Of a stretch of 58,981 bases of DNA, positions 1 to 9,902 are shown piece by piece. The first letter of the stretch is position 1. Every line of letters starts with the position of its first letter. Below the pieces are notes generated by a model, which saw only the letters and a list, made by a program, of their open reading frames with translations, was not told the DNA's origin and searched no databases. Position numbers and translations under genes: made by a program. The stretch is from positions 1-58,981 of IMG/VR virus record IMGVR_UViG_3300031785_000001, one strand, 5' to 3'. The stretch is from a virus.

Positions 1-127
1 TCCAGTTTCTTATCTCTGATTGGTTGATTCCTCTAGGGAGATTGGGGTTTATACTGCTTAGAGGTATCTCTGGGTTTATAATAAAATCTGGCAATGCCCG
101 TTTAGACCTCGGAGGTCTATTCGGGTC
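1..127. repeat. Terminal direct repeat, left copy
   Basis: These 127 bases are identical to 58855-58981 at the other end. An exact repeat of this length at both ends of a contig is what a circular or circularly permuted molecule gives when assembled with an odd k-mer such as 127, so it is more likely an assembly overlap than a biological terminal repeat. The reading frame of the minus-strand gene here continues across the join to a stop codon. Confidence 0.95.
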
Positions 128-2035
128 GTCTTTCGCAGGATTAGGTATATAGACCCAATAGCTTCTACCACCTACATTTATTTTTTCCTGACCAAACACT
201 TCTGGAATACCAAAGCCTTCCTTTCTGGCACTAAGGTCAAGCTCGTCTTGATTGGTTTGGTTGTAAATTATGTTGTCTTTAATCTCATTAGCTCTGTTTC
301 TAACTTCCTCTAATTTCTGTTGTAGGTTTGTTACTATTCCTTCAACTGCTTCTGCATCCCATCCGCCTTTAGAAAAATCTAACCACTTAATTGTATTGGC
401 TCCAGCCCTTCTTATATCGTTTCTGTATCCAGCCATAACATTTGTGGTCTCTAGAATTATTTTCTCTAAAGCCTCTTGCTGTTTCGTTGGGTCTGTTTCG
501 TTCTCTATAGCTGTTAAATAACTATCCATTTTAGCTAGGTCGTCAGTTATCTCTGAATTAATATTTGTTTGCCATTGACTGAATCCCTGAGTCTCAAGAG
601 GAACAGGATGTGTTTTAGCAAAGTTGTCTTGAGACGCTTCACTTAGACCCATTCTAACTCTTTGGTAATCGGGATGATTTTTAATAAATTGAATACCCAC
701 AGAAGGATTTTCACTATCTTTTGTTACCTCTGCAAACTCTTCGCTCGCCATAATGCTATTGATTATTTGTATTTGCATTGGACCTAGGTAATCAGTTACA
801 GCTATGCTTGCTCCAACTGGACCAAGAGCGTTCTTACCTGTTTCCATATTTCTTTCTCTAAATTCATTACCTGCTTCGACTCTTGCGGCACTTAATTTGT
901 TAACATCTTGTCCGTATCCCTGTTGCTGATTCGCCGTGACAGTAGCATACGCTCTTTCCATTATGCTTTTAATTATCGGTGAGTTAGCTTTATTGGGGTC
1001 GTTCAAGAAGGTTGCTTTGTCTACTCCAAATTTACGGTTAAATGCTTCTGGAGTTATGTTGTTATGTAGATACTCAATGATTTGATTTACTGTAGTGGCA
1101 GTATCTGGGTTGGTCACTACTAAAGCACTTAGTTGTGGCATAAGTCTAGTTACAGCGTCCTCATAATCTGAATCATATTTTTCGTTTAACTCTAATTCTC
1201 TGTCATCATCTTCTCTTTTCTTTTCTTCTGTTGCTCTTGCAAAAAGAGATGATATTGTAGAATCATTTAACGAATACCCAGTGTTTTGTAAAAGTGGGTT
1301 GTCGTTCATCATTGTCTTCAAGTCTTCTTGAGTAGCACCACCTGCAATATATTCTTTTGCCAAGCCTAATAAATTACTTTGATTACCTAAAATCCACTCA
1401 GCAGTTTCTCTATCTTTTTTTGTTTTTTCGTTTGCTAATATGTTACTTAGTTCTGTATCGGTAATACTAAAAGTCTGTAAAATGTTTGATTTAGTCGCGT
1501 CATCTAAATTACCGCCAGCCGCGTTTATTCTCTCTATCACCTGTGGAGTAATACCTGCTATTTGGTCAAACCTAAGTTTTCCATAATTTTGAGTAGAAAA
1601 AGCATTATCTAATTGTGGAGTCCAGTAATCTTCTTTATTCCCACCAAGACTCTTTATAAATTCATCTCTCGCTTTATCAATACCAGCCTGACTTCCATCT
1701 GATTGAAGAATATACTGGTCAGCTAAAGCACTAACTTGACCGCCTATTCTTAATTTATCAGCCATCGCTTCTATTCTTTTTTTCTGGTCGTCTCTAGCTT
1801 TATTCTCTTTATTTGTTTTTGCTATACCTTCCAGAACCCAAGACGATGGCGCACCTCCTCTAAGGTAATTAGAGCCACCAGATATATCATCTATGTAGTC
1901 TTGAAACTCTTCTAGGCTTGCGTAAGGATTATCTCTTTTGAACTGTTGGAAAGCATCAGCGATTTCGCGTCTTTGACGCCTTAACTCATCACCTCTTTTC
2001 TGCCAAGCCTGTCCAAAATTTGTAAAATCAACCAT
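1..2035 (-). CDS. Internal virion (ejection-type) protein, 686 aa across the circular join; this part is the N-terminal 678 codons
   Basis: Reading from the ATG at 2035-2033, the frame stays open to base 1 and, once the ends are joined, closes with a TAG at 58829-58831. The full product is 686 aa, and its last 50 codons also appear at 58829-58981. It is rich in Gln, Asn, Asp and Lys, looks mainly helical, and has no signal peptide or membrane segment. It lies between a coiled-coil protein like T7 gp14 and the giant protein, the place of gp15 in the T7 ejection-protein order gp14-gp15-gp16. The start lies only 3 nt past the stop of the upstream gene, so the two are probably translationally coupled. 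I do not recognise a domain; the role is inferred from position. Confidence 0.85.
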   Translation of the reverse strand, partial: MVDFTNFGQAWQKRGDELRRQRREIADAFQQFKRDNPYASLEEFQDYIDDISGGSNYLRGGAPSSWVLEGIAKTNKENKARDDQKKRIEAMADKLRIGGQVSALADQYILQSDGSQAGIDKARDEFIKSLGGNKEDYWTPQLDNAFSTQNYGKLRFDQIAGITPQVIERINAAGGNLDDATKSNILQTFSITDTELSNILANEKTKKDRETAEWILGNQSNLLGLAKEYIAGGATQEDLKTMMNDNPLLQNTGYSLNDSTISSLFARATEEKKREDDDRELELNEKYDSDYEDAVTRLMPQLSALVVTNPDTATTVNQIIEYLHNNITPEAFNRKFGVDKATFLNDPNKANSPIIKSIMERAYATVTANQQQGYGQDVNKLSAARVEAGNEFRERNMETGKNALGPVGASIAVTDYLGPMQIQIINSIMASEEFAEVTKDSENPSVGIQFIKNHPDYQRVRMGLSEASQDNFAKTHPVPLETQGFSQWQTNINSEITDDLAKMDSYLTAIENETDPTKQQEALEKIILETTNVMAGYRNDIRRAGANTIKWLDFSKGGWDAEAVEGIVTNLQQKLEEVRNRANEIKDNIIYNQTNQDELDLSARKEGFGIPEVFGQEKINVGGRSYWVYIPNPAKDDPNRPPRSKRALPDFIINPEIPLSSINPNLPRGINQSEIRNW

Positions 2036-2038
2036 GCA

Positions 2039-3517
2039 TTAACCCCATAACCAATGTTTTGATGCGTTTTCCTCTCGTCCAGACCCCCACTTCTGTTTAC
2101 CCCATGAACCTACTTCGTCAAATAAGTCTCTGCCTGTAGCGGCTACACCTGCACCTGCTCGTTGAGCGTCATCTAAAGCATTTTGATAAGTCTGACTTGC
2201 GGCTGTCATCATTGCACTAGACAAAGCACTATTATTTCCAAACTCTTTAGTTCCTATGCTCATGGAGTAAGGATTGTAAACTCCTGTAGGAAGTTGATTG
2301 GCTCCCATATAAGCGGCAGTTCTTGGATTTAACCAAGGTGCAAGACGAGACATTCCATAAGCCCTGTCTCCTCCATCATAGATACCAGAACCTATAGCTA
2401 CAGGAGCGCGGTAATCATTGGCAGAACTTATATCTCTATTAAGTATTCCTGTTGGAGTTCCTGCTAATAGATTTAAGTAACCTCCAGCAGACGCCTCTTC
2501 AGGTAATAAGTTTAAGTATTCCAGACCTGCGCCAGCTAATGCACCTCGGTCTTGAATCATAGCTTTCCTTTGACCCATGATTGTTCCGATGTTTTGATTT
2601 AGTGCATCCGTTTTGCCAGTTATATAACTCAATGCATCGTCATAGGCTTGGCGTCTTGCGTCTTGATACTTGTCTGCAATTTCCCTTGTAATGTTTGCTC
2701 GTCTCATTGTCCCCGGAGTTGACATATCTATACCACCACGAATTAAATCAGCTTCATTAATTGAAGCTGTTAATGTAGCGGCTCTGTCTACATCTCCTTC
2801 GTATTCTCTTGAGCGTCTGTTAAATTCATCAGCAATCATTCTTCCATCTAGTCTTGCAGGCTGAGGTATGAATGGTAAATCTTGTTCAACACCTGCCACA
2901 GCAGAACTATATGCATCTATCCTATCTAAGATGTCTTGCCTTTGAGCTAAATCTAAATCTCTTTCTTGTTGGTATAAGTCTCTAGCACCAGCATATTCTG
3001 CTTCATAGAACTCTCGTTCTATTTGCTTTTCTTCCCTATCTTCTAAGAATCTAATTAACTCTTCGTCTCGCTCACCACTGGCTATTGCTTGAGCTTCTTT
3101 AAGTTGCTCAATAGCAAATGCCCTTTCTTCTTCAGCCAAGTCTTGACGCTCAAGTATTGTAGTAAGATAAAGCTCTTGCATCCTTGCGGCTTCTTTGTCT
3201 TCCTGAACTTGTCGCCTTATGCTTTCTGCTCTTTCAGATAGTATCCTTTTCTTGTAGTCACGAAGCTCGTCTTGTGCAAACCGCCTTTCCTCGCTAGTCT
3301 GCATACGATTAAGTCTTTCCATGACTCTACGATAGGCGTTCTCTTCTCTTTGGGCTTTTTGGTCAGCAAGAGTTATTGCAAGGTTTGCACCTTGCATTTC
3401 ACGAGTTCTTTCAAACTCATATTGCTGTTGCGCTAGGGCGGCTGAGGCTCTTTTATCGGCTTTGTTAGCACCGTATATTGAACCTGCAAACCCTAATGCC
3501 GCACTAAATAAACCCAT
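2039..3517 (-). CDS. Coiled-coil internal virion protein (T7 gp14-like position)
   Basis: The 492-aa product opens with a short small-residue hydrophobic stretch (residues 2-17, Gly/Ala rich). A long charged coiled coil follows at about residues 20-210, dominated by Glu, Arg and Gln heptads. The C-terminal third is Gly/Tyr/Asn rich. A hydrophobic N-terminus plus a long helix is typical of podoviral internal or ejection proteins. Together with the genes on both sides it fits a set of core proteins delivered with the DNA. The function is inferred from architecture and position. Confidence 0.75.
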   Translation of the reverse strand: MGLFSAALGFAGSIYGANKADKRASAALAQQQYEFERTREMQGANLAITLADQKAQREENAYRRVMERLNRMQTSEERRFAQDELRDYKKRILSERAESIRRQVQEDKEAARMQELYLTTILERQDLAEEERAFAIEQLKEAQAIASGERDEELIRFLEDREEKQIEREFYEAEYAGARDLYQQERDLDLAQRQDILDRIDAYSSAVAGVEQDLPFIPQPARLDGRMIADEFNRRSREYEGDVDRAATLTASINEADLIRGGIDMSTPGTMRRANITREIADKYQDARRQAYDDALSYITGKTDALNQNIGTIMGQRKAMIQDRGALAGAGLEYLNLLPEEASAGGYLNLLAGTPTGILNRDISSANDYRAPVAIGSGIYDGGDRAYGMSRLAPWLNPRTAAYMGANQLPTGVYNPYSMSIGTKEFGNNSALSSAMMTAASQTYQNALDDAQRAGAGVAATGRDLFDEVGSWGKQKWGSGREENASKHWLWG

Positions 3518-3529
3518 AGTACGACCTCC

Positions 3530-5437
3530 TTAAGCTATCGTTATAGCATTAGCTAACGAAGATGAGAACGGAGATGAAGACGATAAGTAGTTATCTTCTT
3601 CTTCGTCTACTGGATTATAGTTATAAGCCTGAACTCCAAATGGGGTTATCAGAGACTGCTGACCAAATGTAGGTACTCCTTGCTGTCCTATAACAAGATT
3701 GCCTTGAGCCGCATTTTGTCTAGCCATAACATTTTGAGCATCACGCTCTAGTCTTTGTTTCTCTGAATTAAGCCTATCTAGAATAGCTGTGATTTCATCC
3801 ATAGCTTGTTGAGATTTATACAAGTCTATTTCTGCTTTCATATCACCAGCAGTATCTTGGTCTCCAGTTAAATCTCCAACAGAATAATAGCTTCCATCTC
3901 TTACAGACTGTAAAAGAACTTTTGCATCGTCTTCTAGTTTTTGTCTATAAGCTGTTAGCTCACCAATCTTGTTGTCAATTTCATTACTTCTGACTCTTAT
4001 TTCTTCAGAAATATCTGAAACTCTTCCACCAGAGAATGGGCTTAACCTATCTCCAGCTTGGTCTACTCTGCCTCTGTAAGCATTAATTGCCTGCTCATCC
4101 CACAAAGGAACATCAGCAAGACCAGTTGTTGAGCCTTGAATATCAGCTAAGATGTCATCAAGTCTTTCGCCTCTTTCATCATATAGACCTTGAAGTCTTG
4201 TTGTGGCTCTAGGACCATAGAATCCTCCAGTAAATTCATCAAATGGAAGAAGGCTACTAAAGTTATCTGCTTGATAATTCGCATAATCAAGTTGGTCTTG
4301 AAGTGCGTCTAGCCCAGCTTTTGAATAAATTCCTGTTTCGCCAGCAACATTGTAAATGTCTTGAAGACCAGACCTATAGTCTGTTCTGAAGTCATCTATT
4401 CTTCCTTGCTCGGTAGTTCTTTCTTGCATTAACTGATTAAGTCTTGTTTGTAATGCTTCGAGTTCTGCCTCTTGACCTCCCCAACTTCCCGGTCCAAGAA
4501 CAGAAGAGAATGAGTTTTTGCTTCTGTTAATCTCATTTATCCTGTTTTGGATAGATTGCATTTCTGCAAGATTGGTTATGTTCAAGCCACCAAGTATGTC
4601 TGACTGAGCATCAATATCTGTATAAAGCTGGTCACCAAAAGCCGAAACTCTCGCGCCTTCAGCCGCTCTAGCAGATTTCAGGTTATTAATCGTAGTCAGA
4701 AGACTATTGATTTCATTCTGCGCTCTTTCTCTGTCTGCGCCAGTCATTAACTGGTTAGCTATTTCAGACTGAGGATTATCTAAAGCAAACTGCAACTGAT
4801 TTAACTGTCTCTCTATATCGCCAGTATTGGAAGTTATATCCATGCCACCTAGAGAAAAGCCCATATCATTTAGGTTTTTAAAGCCGTCATATATTTGCTG
4901 TTTAATCCCTGCCTCTGCGTCTCTCCTATCTGATACAAGACCTGTTAAAGTACTTCTCGTTCCAGATAAATCATCTCTAAAATTTTGAAGACCAGAAGTG
5001 TCGTAACTTGAAAGAGTTGGAAGTTCAGATTCAGATATTGTAACTGGACCCCACTCTGTTTGAAGGACACTATCGAACAATGGCTTATCTATACCAAGAC
5101 CACCAGAATATTGGTCTATGTTACTAATGGTTGAATCAAGCCACTGACCATATGTCTGACCAGAGTCGTTTGTTCTGGTAGATATATTTTCATTTACATC
5201 TGTAGTTGTTGGGTCATCCCACAAAGATGTAACTGTCGCACCTTGAACCAAATTATCAACATCGCTATAGACATTTCTTGAGTCTTGCAATGCTGTATCA
5301 TATTCACTAACAGCCGTGTTCCATGCGTCTGCTTGTGTTTGAGCGTCTGCAAGATATGCCGCTTTAGCCGCTTGTTTCTGTGCTGTATAATCTGGGGGTG
5401 GTGGTGGTGAACCTCCCCCTCCGCCATAAAGTCCCAT
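3530..5437 (-). CDS. Large structural protein, probably internal or tail core
   Basis: The 635-aa product starts with a Gly5 run followed by a Pro5 run within the first 15 residues. It continues as a long Gln/Asp/Leu-rich, largely helical protein with repeated coiled-coil segments (roughly residues 150-560), and ends in a Ser-rich tail. It has no membrane segment. Its start overlaps the stop of the 179-aa gene upstream by one base. I recognise no catalytic motif. Late-operon position and helical composition suggest a virion protein that works with the ejection proteins. Confidence 0.65.
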   Translation of the reverse strand: MGLYGGGGGSPPPPPDYTAQKQAAKAAYLADAQTQADAWNTAVSEYDTALQDSRNVYSDVDNLVQGATVTSLWDDPTTTDVNENISTRTNDSGQTYGQWLDSTISNIDQYSGGLGIDKPLFDSVLQTEWGPVTISESELPTLSSYDTSGLQNFRDDLSGTRSTLTGLVSDRRDAEAGIKQQIYDGFKNLNDMGFSLGGMDITSNTGDIERQLNQLQFALDNPQSEIANQLMTGADRERAQNEINSLLTTINNLKSARAAEGARVSAFGDQLYTDIDAQSDILGGLNITNLAEMQSIQNRINEINRSKNSFSSVLGPGSWGGQEAELEALQTRLNQLMQERTTEQGRIDDFRTDYRSGLQDIYNVAGETGIYSKAGLDALQDQLDYANYQADNFSSLLPFDEFTGGFYGPRATTRLQGLYDERGERLDDILADIQGSTTGLADVPLWDEQAINAYRGRVDQAGDRLSPFSGGRVSDISEEIRVRSNEIDNKIGELTAYRQKLEDDAKVLLQSVRDGSYYSVGDLTGDQDTAGDMKAEIDLYKSQQAMDEITAILDRLNSEKQRLERDAQNVMARQNAAQGNLVIGQQGVPTFGQQSLITPFGVQAYNYNPVDEEEDNYLSSSSPFSSSLANAITIA

Positions 5438-5976
5438 TATATTTCTCCTTCTCTAATAATATTCCTAACATTGCTATTACTTTCACCCTTGTCTTGAGCG
5501 TTCGTAGTAGCATTAGGGTTGTCATAATTTCTATACTCAGCCATTTTTCTCATATGCTCCCACCCTCCTGTTAGATAAGATACATGAGCAAAAACATCTA
5601 AATCACCGCACCTTATTATATGTGCTGAATCCTTTTTTAATTGGTTATCGCTGTTTTCCCATTCATCACCAATGATAGCTCTGTGTGCCATTTGAATTAA
5701 AAGAGAATAAAGTTGCTCTTTGTGTTTTAAATAAAATGGATTGAAACTAACCATATGAATGAAAGCCATAAATTCCTTTATAGCAGTTTCGCCATGCTGT
5801 TGATTTTTAGATACCTCTTCATAGTCTCCATCAATTAAGTCATCAAATGCTTGAGACCAATTCCAGACTCTCCAAAGAAAATCATAAGCACCTTTGTCCC
5901 CATTAGAAGCGGCTCTGAGCCAATCCTTCATTAGTGGGTTTTTAGATAGTTCCTTATTTGTGTCGCAATAATCCAT
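5437..5976 (-). CDS. Hypothetical late protein, 179 aa
   Basis: A Trp- and Asp-rich, mostly helical cytoplasmic protein with many aromatic residues and no signal or membrane segment. It sits between a tail-fibre gene (8 nt upstream) and a structural gene with which it overlaps by one base, so it is co-translated with virion genes. It could be a fibre-associated or assembly factor. I do not recognise the family. Confidence 0.6.
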   Translation of the reverse strand: MDYCDTNKELSKNPLMKDWLRAASNGDKGAYDFLWRVWNWSQAFDDLIDGDYEEVSKNQQHGETAIKEFMAFIHMVSFNPFYLKHKEQLYSLLIQMAHRAIIGDEWENSDNQLKKDSAHIIRCGDLDVFAHVSYLTGGWEHMRKMAEYRNYDNPNATTNAQDKGESNSNVRNIIREGEI

Positions 5977-5983
5977 GTTGTTC

Positions 5984-7543
5984 CTATGTTGAAGAAATAC
6001 TTATAGCCATTGTCACTTCTAATACACTGGCTGATGCGTTGTTAGTAACTACATAACCAATACTATGAGATACTGTTGTTGCGTCTATTTGTATTGGTGT
6101 TCCTAAAACAAACTCAGTTGGTGTTGTTGATACAGAATAAGTATCTCCGTATGGAGTTCCATCAACTTGTAATTGTACTGAGCATGTTCCAGAAGTTGTC
6201 ATTAAAGAAAGAGCTTCAATAGTAATAGCTTGCCTAAAGACTCTCTTTACATGAATCGTTCCATTAGCAACCGTAGCTACTGTGTGGTATACGCTGTCCC
6301 TTGATAGGGTGCTAGGTAATTGAGAGGCTGGCAATCTTCCGTTTGAATCCAGAGAAGCCACTCCACTTGCCGCGCCTTTTTGGTTTACGCCAATAACTGA
6401 AGACAAGTCTTGTGTGCCGTATTCTAATGCTGTTCCAGTACCATTTACCTTTACATATTTACCAGCGTCTAGGGTAGTGAATGTAGGTAACGATGACTCT
6501 GGAGATGTTTTTAACCATTGTGTTCCAGTATAGAATTTTAATTGATAAGGGTTGTCGGATGTATCCATCCATAAATCACCAGACGCAGGTCCAGTTGGGG
6601 ATGTTCCTGATACTGTTAACTTAGCTTTTGAGTTAAGTCCGTTTACAAGACCGCTAACTTTCGCTTGAGTTATGTCTCCGTCTGCAATTCCAAGTTTTTC
6701 AAACTTAATAAGACCAGTAGATGAATCGGCAAAAGCCTCTTCCATCATCAATCCAGTTACAGCCTGAACAGATGTGTTTTCAACTGTGATGATTGTAACT
6801 GTGTTCCCTGTTGTTACAGCAGTATTAAACTGAACGGTATTCTGGTCAGGAATAGTTGTGTAGTCATTTGAACCACCTTCCTTTTGAAGAAGACCGTTTA
6901 GATAAACTTGCAGTTTAGTATTTGAGTCGTGAGTGAATGGGAAGTTAATTTGACTGGATGTTGTTGTTGTGTCGCTTCTTGTATATCCAGTAATCGAAGT
7001 AGCTCTAACTTTAAATATAGTTACATTCTGACCTGTAGTAAGACCAGCGTTGAATGTAACAATTCCAGCACTTCCAGTTCCACCAGTCGCGCTTGATACA
7101 TAATCATTTAATGCTCCAGATTGCTTTAAGATACCATCAACATAAACAAGCAACTCATCTGTAGCTTCGTGAGAATAATCAAAATCTGTTTGTCCTGATG
7201 TAGCAACAGAGTCTGCTCTTCCGTAGAAGATAGGCGCACCAATTTCTCCAGCTTGAGAACCGGGAGTCCCCCTAAGTTCAGCTAGAGTCATTAATGTTGT
7301 CCATCCAGCAGAAGAATCTGTGTATGTGCCAACTCTATACTGTATGCCACCTGAAGAGTCTTTTCTAAACTCTACTGGTCCAATCCAGCTTCCTTGAGCA
7401 TCGAAGATTTTTCCAAGCAACTCACCTATTGTATTTTCACCTAACTCAGCCGCGTTTATATATCGTATAACGCTTTCAAATTCGGTGTTGATGTTGCCTG
7501 AAGAACCGTAGTTCTGTGGAAATTGTTGTCTAATTCGCGCCAT
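5984..7543 (-). CDS. Tail fibre protein (shorter of two)
   Basis: A 519-aa product. Its first 100 residues resemble the N-terminus of the other fibre (18833-20947): both have a segment around residues 35-95 with Gly-Glu-Leu-Leu-Gly-type, then Val-Gly-x-(Tyr/Phe) and Gly-Trp-Thr-Thr signatures. This is probably the tail-attachment domain. The rest is Thr/Ser/Gly/Val-rich beta sequence with repeated modules of the form Thr-x-Phe-x-Phe-x-His-x-Ala/Ser followed by Val-Tyr-x-Asn/Asp-Gly (about residues 105-260). A compact C-terminal beta domain (about 410-519) probably binds receptor or trimerises. It lies just below the nozzle gene, as expected for a fibre docking on the tail hub. Confidence 0.8.
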   Translation of the reverse strand: MARIRQQFPQNYGSSGNINTEFESVIRYINAAELGENTIGELLGKIFDAQGSWIGPVEFRKDSSGGIQYRVGTYTDSSAGWTTLMTLAELRGTPGSQAGEIGAPIFYGRADSVATSGQTDFDYSHEATDELLVYVDGILKQSGALNDYVSSATGGTGSAGIVTFNAGLTTGQNVTIFKVRATSITGYTRSDTTTTSSQINFPFTHDSNTKLQVYLNGLLQKEGGSNDYTTIPDQNTVQFNTAVTTGNTVTIITVENTSVQAVTGLMMEEAFADSSTGLIKFEKLGIADGDITQAKVSGLVNGLNSKAKLTVSGTSPTGPASGDLWMDTSDNPYQLKFYTGTQWLKTSPESSLPTFTTLDAGKYVKVNGTGTALEYGTQDLSSVIGVNQKGAASGVASLDSNGRLPASQLPSTLSRDSVYHTVATVANGTIHVKRVFRQAITIEALSLMTTSGTCSVQLQVDGTPYGDTYSVSTTPTEFVLGTPIQIDATTVSHSIGYVVTNNASASVLEVTMAISISST

Positions 7544-7544
7544 A

Positions 7545-9056
7545 TTATTCCCTCACTGTAACAGCAAAACCGATGATTCTTAATAAGCCTCTTCCGCCAG
7601 TAGTTTTAATTCTATACTGCGCGGCTCTATATCGGTGTTGCCACTTTCTTTCATATTGCCGTGATAATGGCACATCCGCAAAGTAGTTGTCGTCCGATGT
7701 GTCATCAACTTCCATAACTAATTCACCTATTATTTTCCCGTTTTCGTCTTGGGCGTCTATAGTTATAACTCCCTTACCAGCCGCTTGTATCAAAAGGCTA
7801 GATGTTTCCTTGGTTTGCTCAAGACTTCCGTGCCATAACAAGGGCGTCTTGATGTCCATATTTGGAGTAAAGGAATTGTCATTTTCTTTCTCAACTTTAA
7901 GAACTTCATACACTCCACCAGTAGTTCCAAATAAAAGTTTTCCATTCAAGAAAGCACCGCTTCTTGAATTTAAGAAATCACCAGTGCTGAACTTAGGTTG
8001 GGCTTCTCCGCCCTCTGGGTTCATCGCCAATGACAATCTTCTACATAACTTCCCTCCGCTCTGTGGAAAGAAGACATGATAAATAGCTTCGTCTTGGTCA
8101 AATACTGCGCTGATTTGTTCCTTCTTGGGTACGGAGTTGAATAGCTCTCGATAAAGCAGGTCTATCTTGTCCGATAGGCTGTAAGAATACACTAGGATTC
8201 CGTTTTCTTCCGAGCGTTTTATCGAATGGATACCAGACCGCGAGCAGAATAGGAGGTCTGTCCCAGCGTTCTGTATTGTGTTGTGCGATGCGCACCCTAT
8301 GTATATGTTTGCGTTGTCGTCTATTGTCCATTGAGTTATGTCTGGGTCTATTTTGTAAATTATGGCTCTATCAGCCGTGAAGATTACGAGTCGATTCTGT
8401 TCAAAAGCCCCCAATCCGGTTATTTGGTCTGCTGTTCCTAAATTGTTAGCTATGTCAATGTAGCCTCCCCTTAATACACTTGTCTCCCCTGCCGCTTCAT
8501 CAAGAGGGAAAATCTCGTCTTGGTCAACTCTAGTGATATGAACTTCTGTTTCTCTTCCTGTTATTCCTCCCACCACAAGACGCCTTTGCACCGATGTGCA
8601 AAAAGCAGGTAATAGTTCGTTGGCTGAAGGAGATTGATTTCGACTAAATGTAGACCCATCATATCTATACATAGGTCTGCCCTTAGATGTCAGTATGGCG
8701 TTTTGGTTAAATACTGTAGAAGAAACAATAGAGTTAGCTGAGTGGACATTCTCAAGAGTATGACCTCTTTGAGATTTAAAATTAAGTCCAGCTTCTGTGG
8801 ACTCAGCCCAGACAGCCTCATCTTTAGAAAAGAACCTTATATGGTCTACATTGTATTCGCCGTAAATATATTTACATGCAGGGTCACGCACAATTTGACC
8901 GCGCCAATCTGTAGTAGCGTTGTTAATTACTGACAGGTGTTGGTCTTTTCCTGTATCAAGACTCGTAACATCTCTCGATGTATCAAGACCTTGAAAATTC
9001 TCATAGGCGTAAGTCTTGACCTTCACCCCAGAAGGGCTTTTTGTTGTTGAAGTCAT
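7545..9056 (-). CDS. Tail tube / nozzle protein (P22 gp10 or T7 gp12-like position)
   Basis: A 503-aa beta-rich protein of the size and place of the podoviral tail nozzle, just after the head-tail adaptor gene (4-nt overlap). The N-terminal region carries an Asn-Asn-Ala-x-x-Asp-Trp-Arg-Gly-type stretch (about residue 46) of the kind seen in phage 'stabilisation/hub' proteins that begin with ground-state DNA-exit propeller repeats. No enzymatic motif is visible. The assignment rests on synteny (capsid, adaptor, nozzle, fibre) and composition. Confidence 0.7.
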   Translation of the reverse strand: MTSTTKSPSGVKVKTYAYENFQGLDTSRDVTSLDTGKDQHLSVINNATTDWRGQIVRDPACKYIYGEYNVDHIRFFSKDEAVWAESTEAGLNFKSQRGHTLENVHSANSIVSSTVFNQNAILTSKGRPMYRYDGSTFSRNQSPSANELLPAFCTSVQRRLVVGGITGRETEVHITRVDQDEIFPLDEAAGETSVLRGGYIDIANNLGTADQITGLGAFEQNRLVIFTADRAIIYKIDPDITQWTIDDNANIYIGCASHNTIQNAGTDLLFCSRSGIHSIKRSEENGILVYSYSLSDKIDLLYRELFNSVPKKEQISAVFDQDEAIYHVFFPQSGGKLCRRLSLAMNPEGGEAQPKFSTGDFLNSRSGAFLNGKLLFGTTGGVYEVLKVEKENDNSFTPNMDIKTPLLWHGSLEQTKETSSLLIQAAGKGVITIDAQDENGKIIGELVMEVDDTSDDNYFADVPLSRQYERKWQHRYRAAQYRIKTTGGRGLLRIIGFAVTVRE

Positions 9057-9532
9057 GTCGCAACTGTTGTCCCGTTATATTGACTTGTCTTTGTGTTGTT
9101 CTTGTTTCTCTTATTTGTCCCATCATCAACAACTCGCATCCTTATTTTAGTATTTCCATTAAGTTTGTTCCATAAGTGTTGATTAAGAACCCTGTTATAA
9201 ACAGGCATATACATCTGAGTCTTGTCGCTTCCTTGCTGTAATGCATATTGGAATATAAGACCAGCTACTATTACTGGGTCTGGGACATCTCTAACTTCTT
9301 CCGCAGATTCATAGTAATTAATATCTGTACCATCATGGTATGGGTGCTGTCTTATCTCGTCTATGATTGTATTAGCAAATTCAATAAACATTAAAAGAAC
9401 ATCACCATCCACAGTGCCGGGGTTAAAATCCCCATATCGTCTTAAAGCCTGCATAGCCAAGACAGATAAGGGGGAGTGCTTATCCCTTATGTGTGGATTT
9501 GTATTGCTTGTTGCATTAGATGTGTTTGCCAT
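9053..9532 (-). CDS. Head-tail adaptor / connector protein
   Basis: A 159-aa helical protein with a conserved-looking centre (residues 30-110: Gly-Asp-Phe-Asn-Pro, then Ile-Arg-x-His-Pro-Tyr, then Pro-Asp-Pro-Val-Ile) that resembles podoviral gp4/gp11-type adaptors joining portal to nozzle. Its stop overlaps the start of the nozzle gene by 4 nt. Position between capsid and nozzle supports the call; the family match is by eye only. Confidence 0.6.
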   Translation of the reverse strand: MANTSNATSNTNPHIRDKHSPLSVLAMQALRRYGDFNPGTVDGDVLLMFIEFANTIIDEIRQHPYHDGTDINYYESAEEVRDVPDPVIVAGLIFQYALQQGSDKTQMYMPVYNRVLNQHLWNKLNGNTKIRMRVVDDGTNKRNKNNTKTSQYNGTTVAT

Positions 9533-9539
9533 ATTTCAC

Positions 9540-9860
9540 CTATTTGCGTCTTACTCTTCCGCTTTGTACGAAATGATGTTGTTCAAATCTTTCTACATCA
9601 CTCGCTTGTACTTTCCAGTTTAGTCTTCCATCAGAAAAATCTCTCGTAGACGAGATGTCAGCAACATCAAACATTGATGGCTCTTTTTCTCTAGACTCAT
9701 AATAAACTACTCCCGAAGCTGGGGTAGATGGTTTCGCAGGCTTTTCTTCCTGTACAAATGCTTCATTCACATCTGGAGTCTCTGGATTGTCAGCCTGATA
9801 ATGACCTTTAGAGTTCCTCGCTCTGACAGGTTTCTTTGTTGATTTGGTTTTTGCGTTCAT
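9540..9860 (-). CDS. Hypothetical structural-region protein, 106 aa
   Basis: The product has a very basic N-terminus (residues 1-20), a Pro/Ala-rich acidic linker (about 25-55) and a polar C-terminal half ending in basic residues. It follows the capsid gene beyond a terminator, so its expression may depend on read-through. A head decoration or completion role is possible but not shown by the sequence. Confidence 0.55.
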   Translation of the reverse strand: MNAKTKSTKKPVRARNSKGHYQADNPETPDVNEAFVQEEKPAKPSTPASGVVYYESREKEPSMFDVADISSTRDFSDGRLNWKVQASDVERFEQHHFVQSGRVRRK

Positions 9861-9869
9861 GTTTAGCTC

Positions 9870-9902
9870 CTAAAATAAAAAAGGGGGTGCTATTGCACCC
9901 CC
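9870..9902 (-). terminator. Rho-independent terminator after the major capsid gene
   Basis: Bases 9883-9890 and 9895-9902 form a perfect 8-bp GC-rich stem with a 4-nt loop. On the minus strand it is followed by a run of six T and then further T-rich sequence. It lies about 34 nt past the capsid stop, so it should cap a capsid-rich transcript while letting partial read-through feed the tail genes. Confidence 0.85.

Noticed and set aside
1-127. Terminal repeat as a packaged T7-like direct repeat
   Set aside because: It lies inside a coding region, and 127 bp equals a common assembler k-mer; an assembly overlap is more likely.
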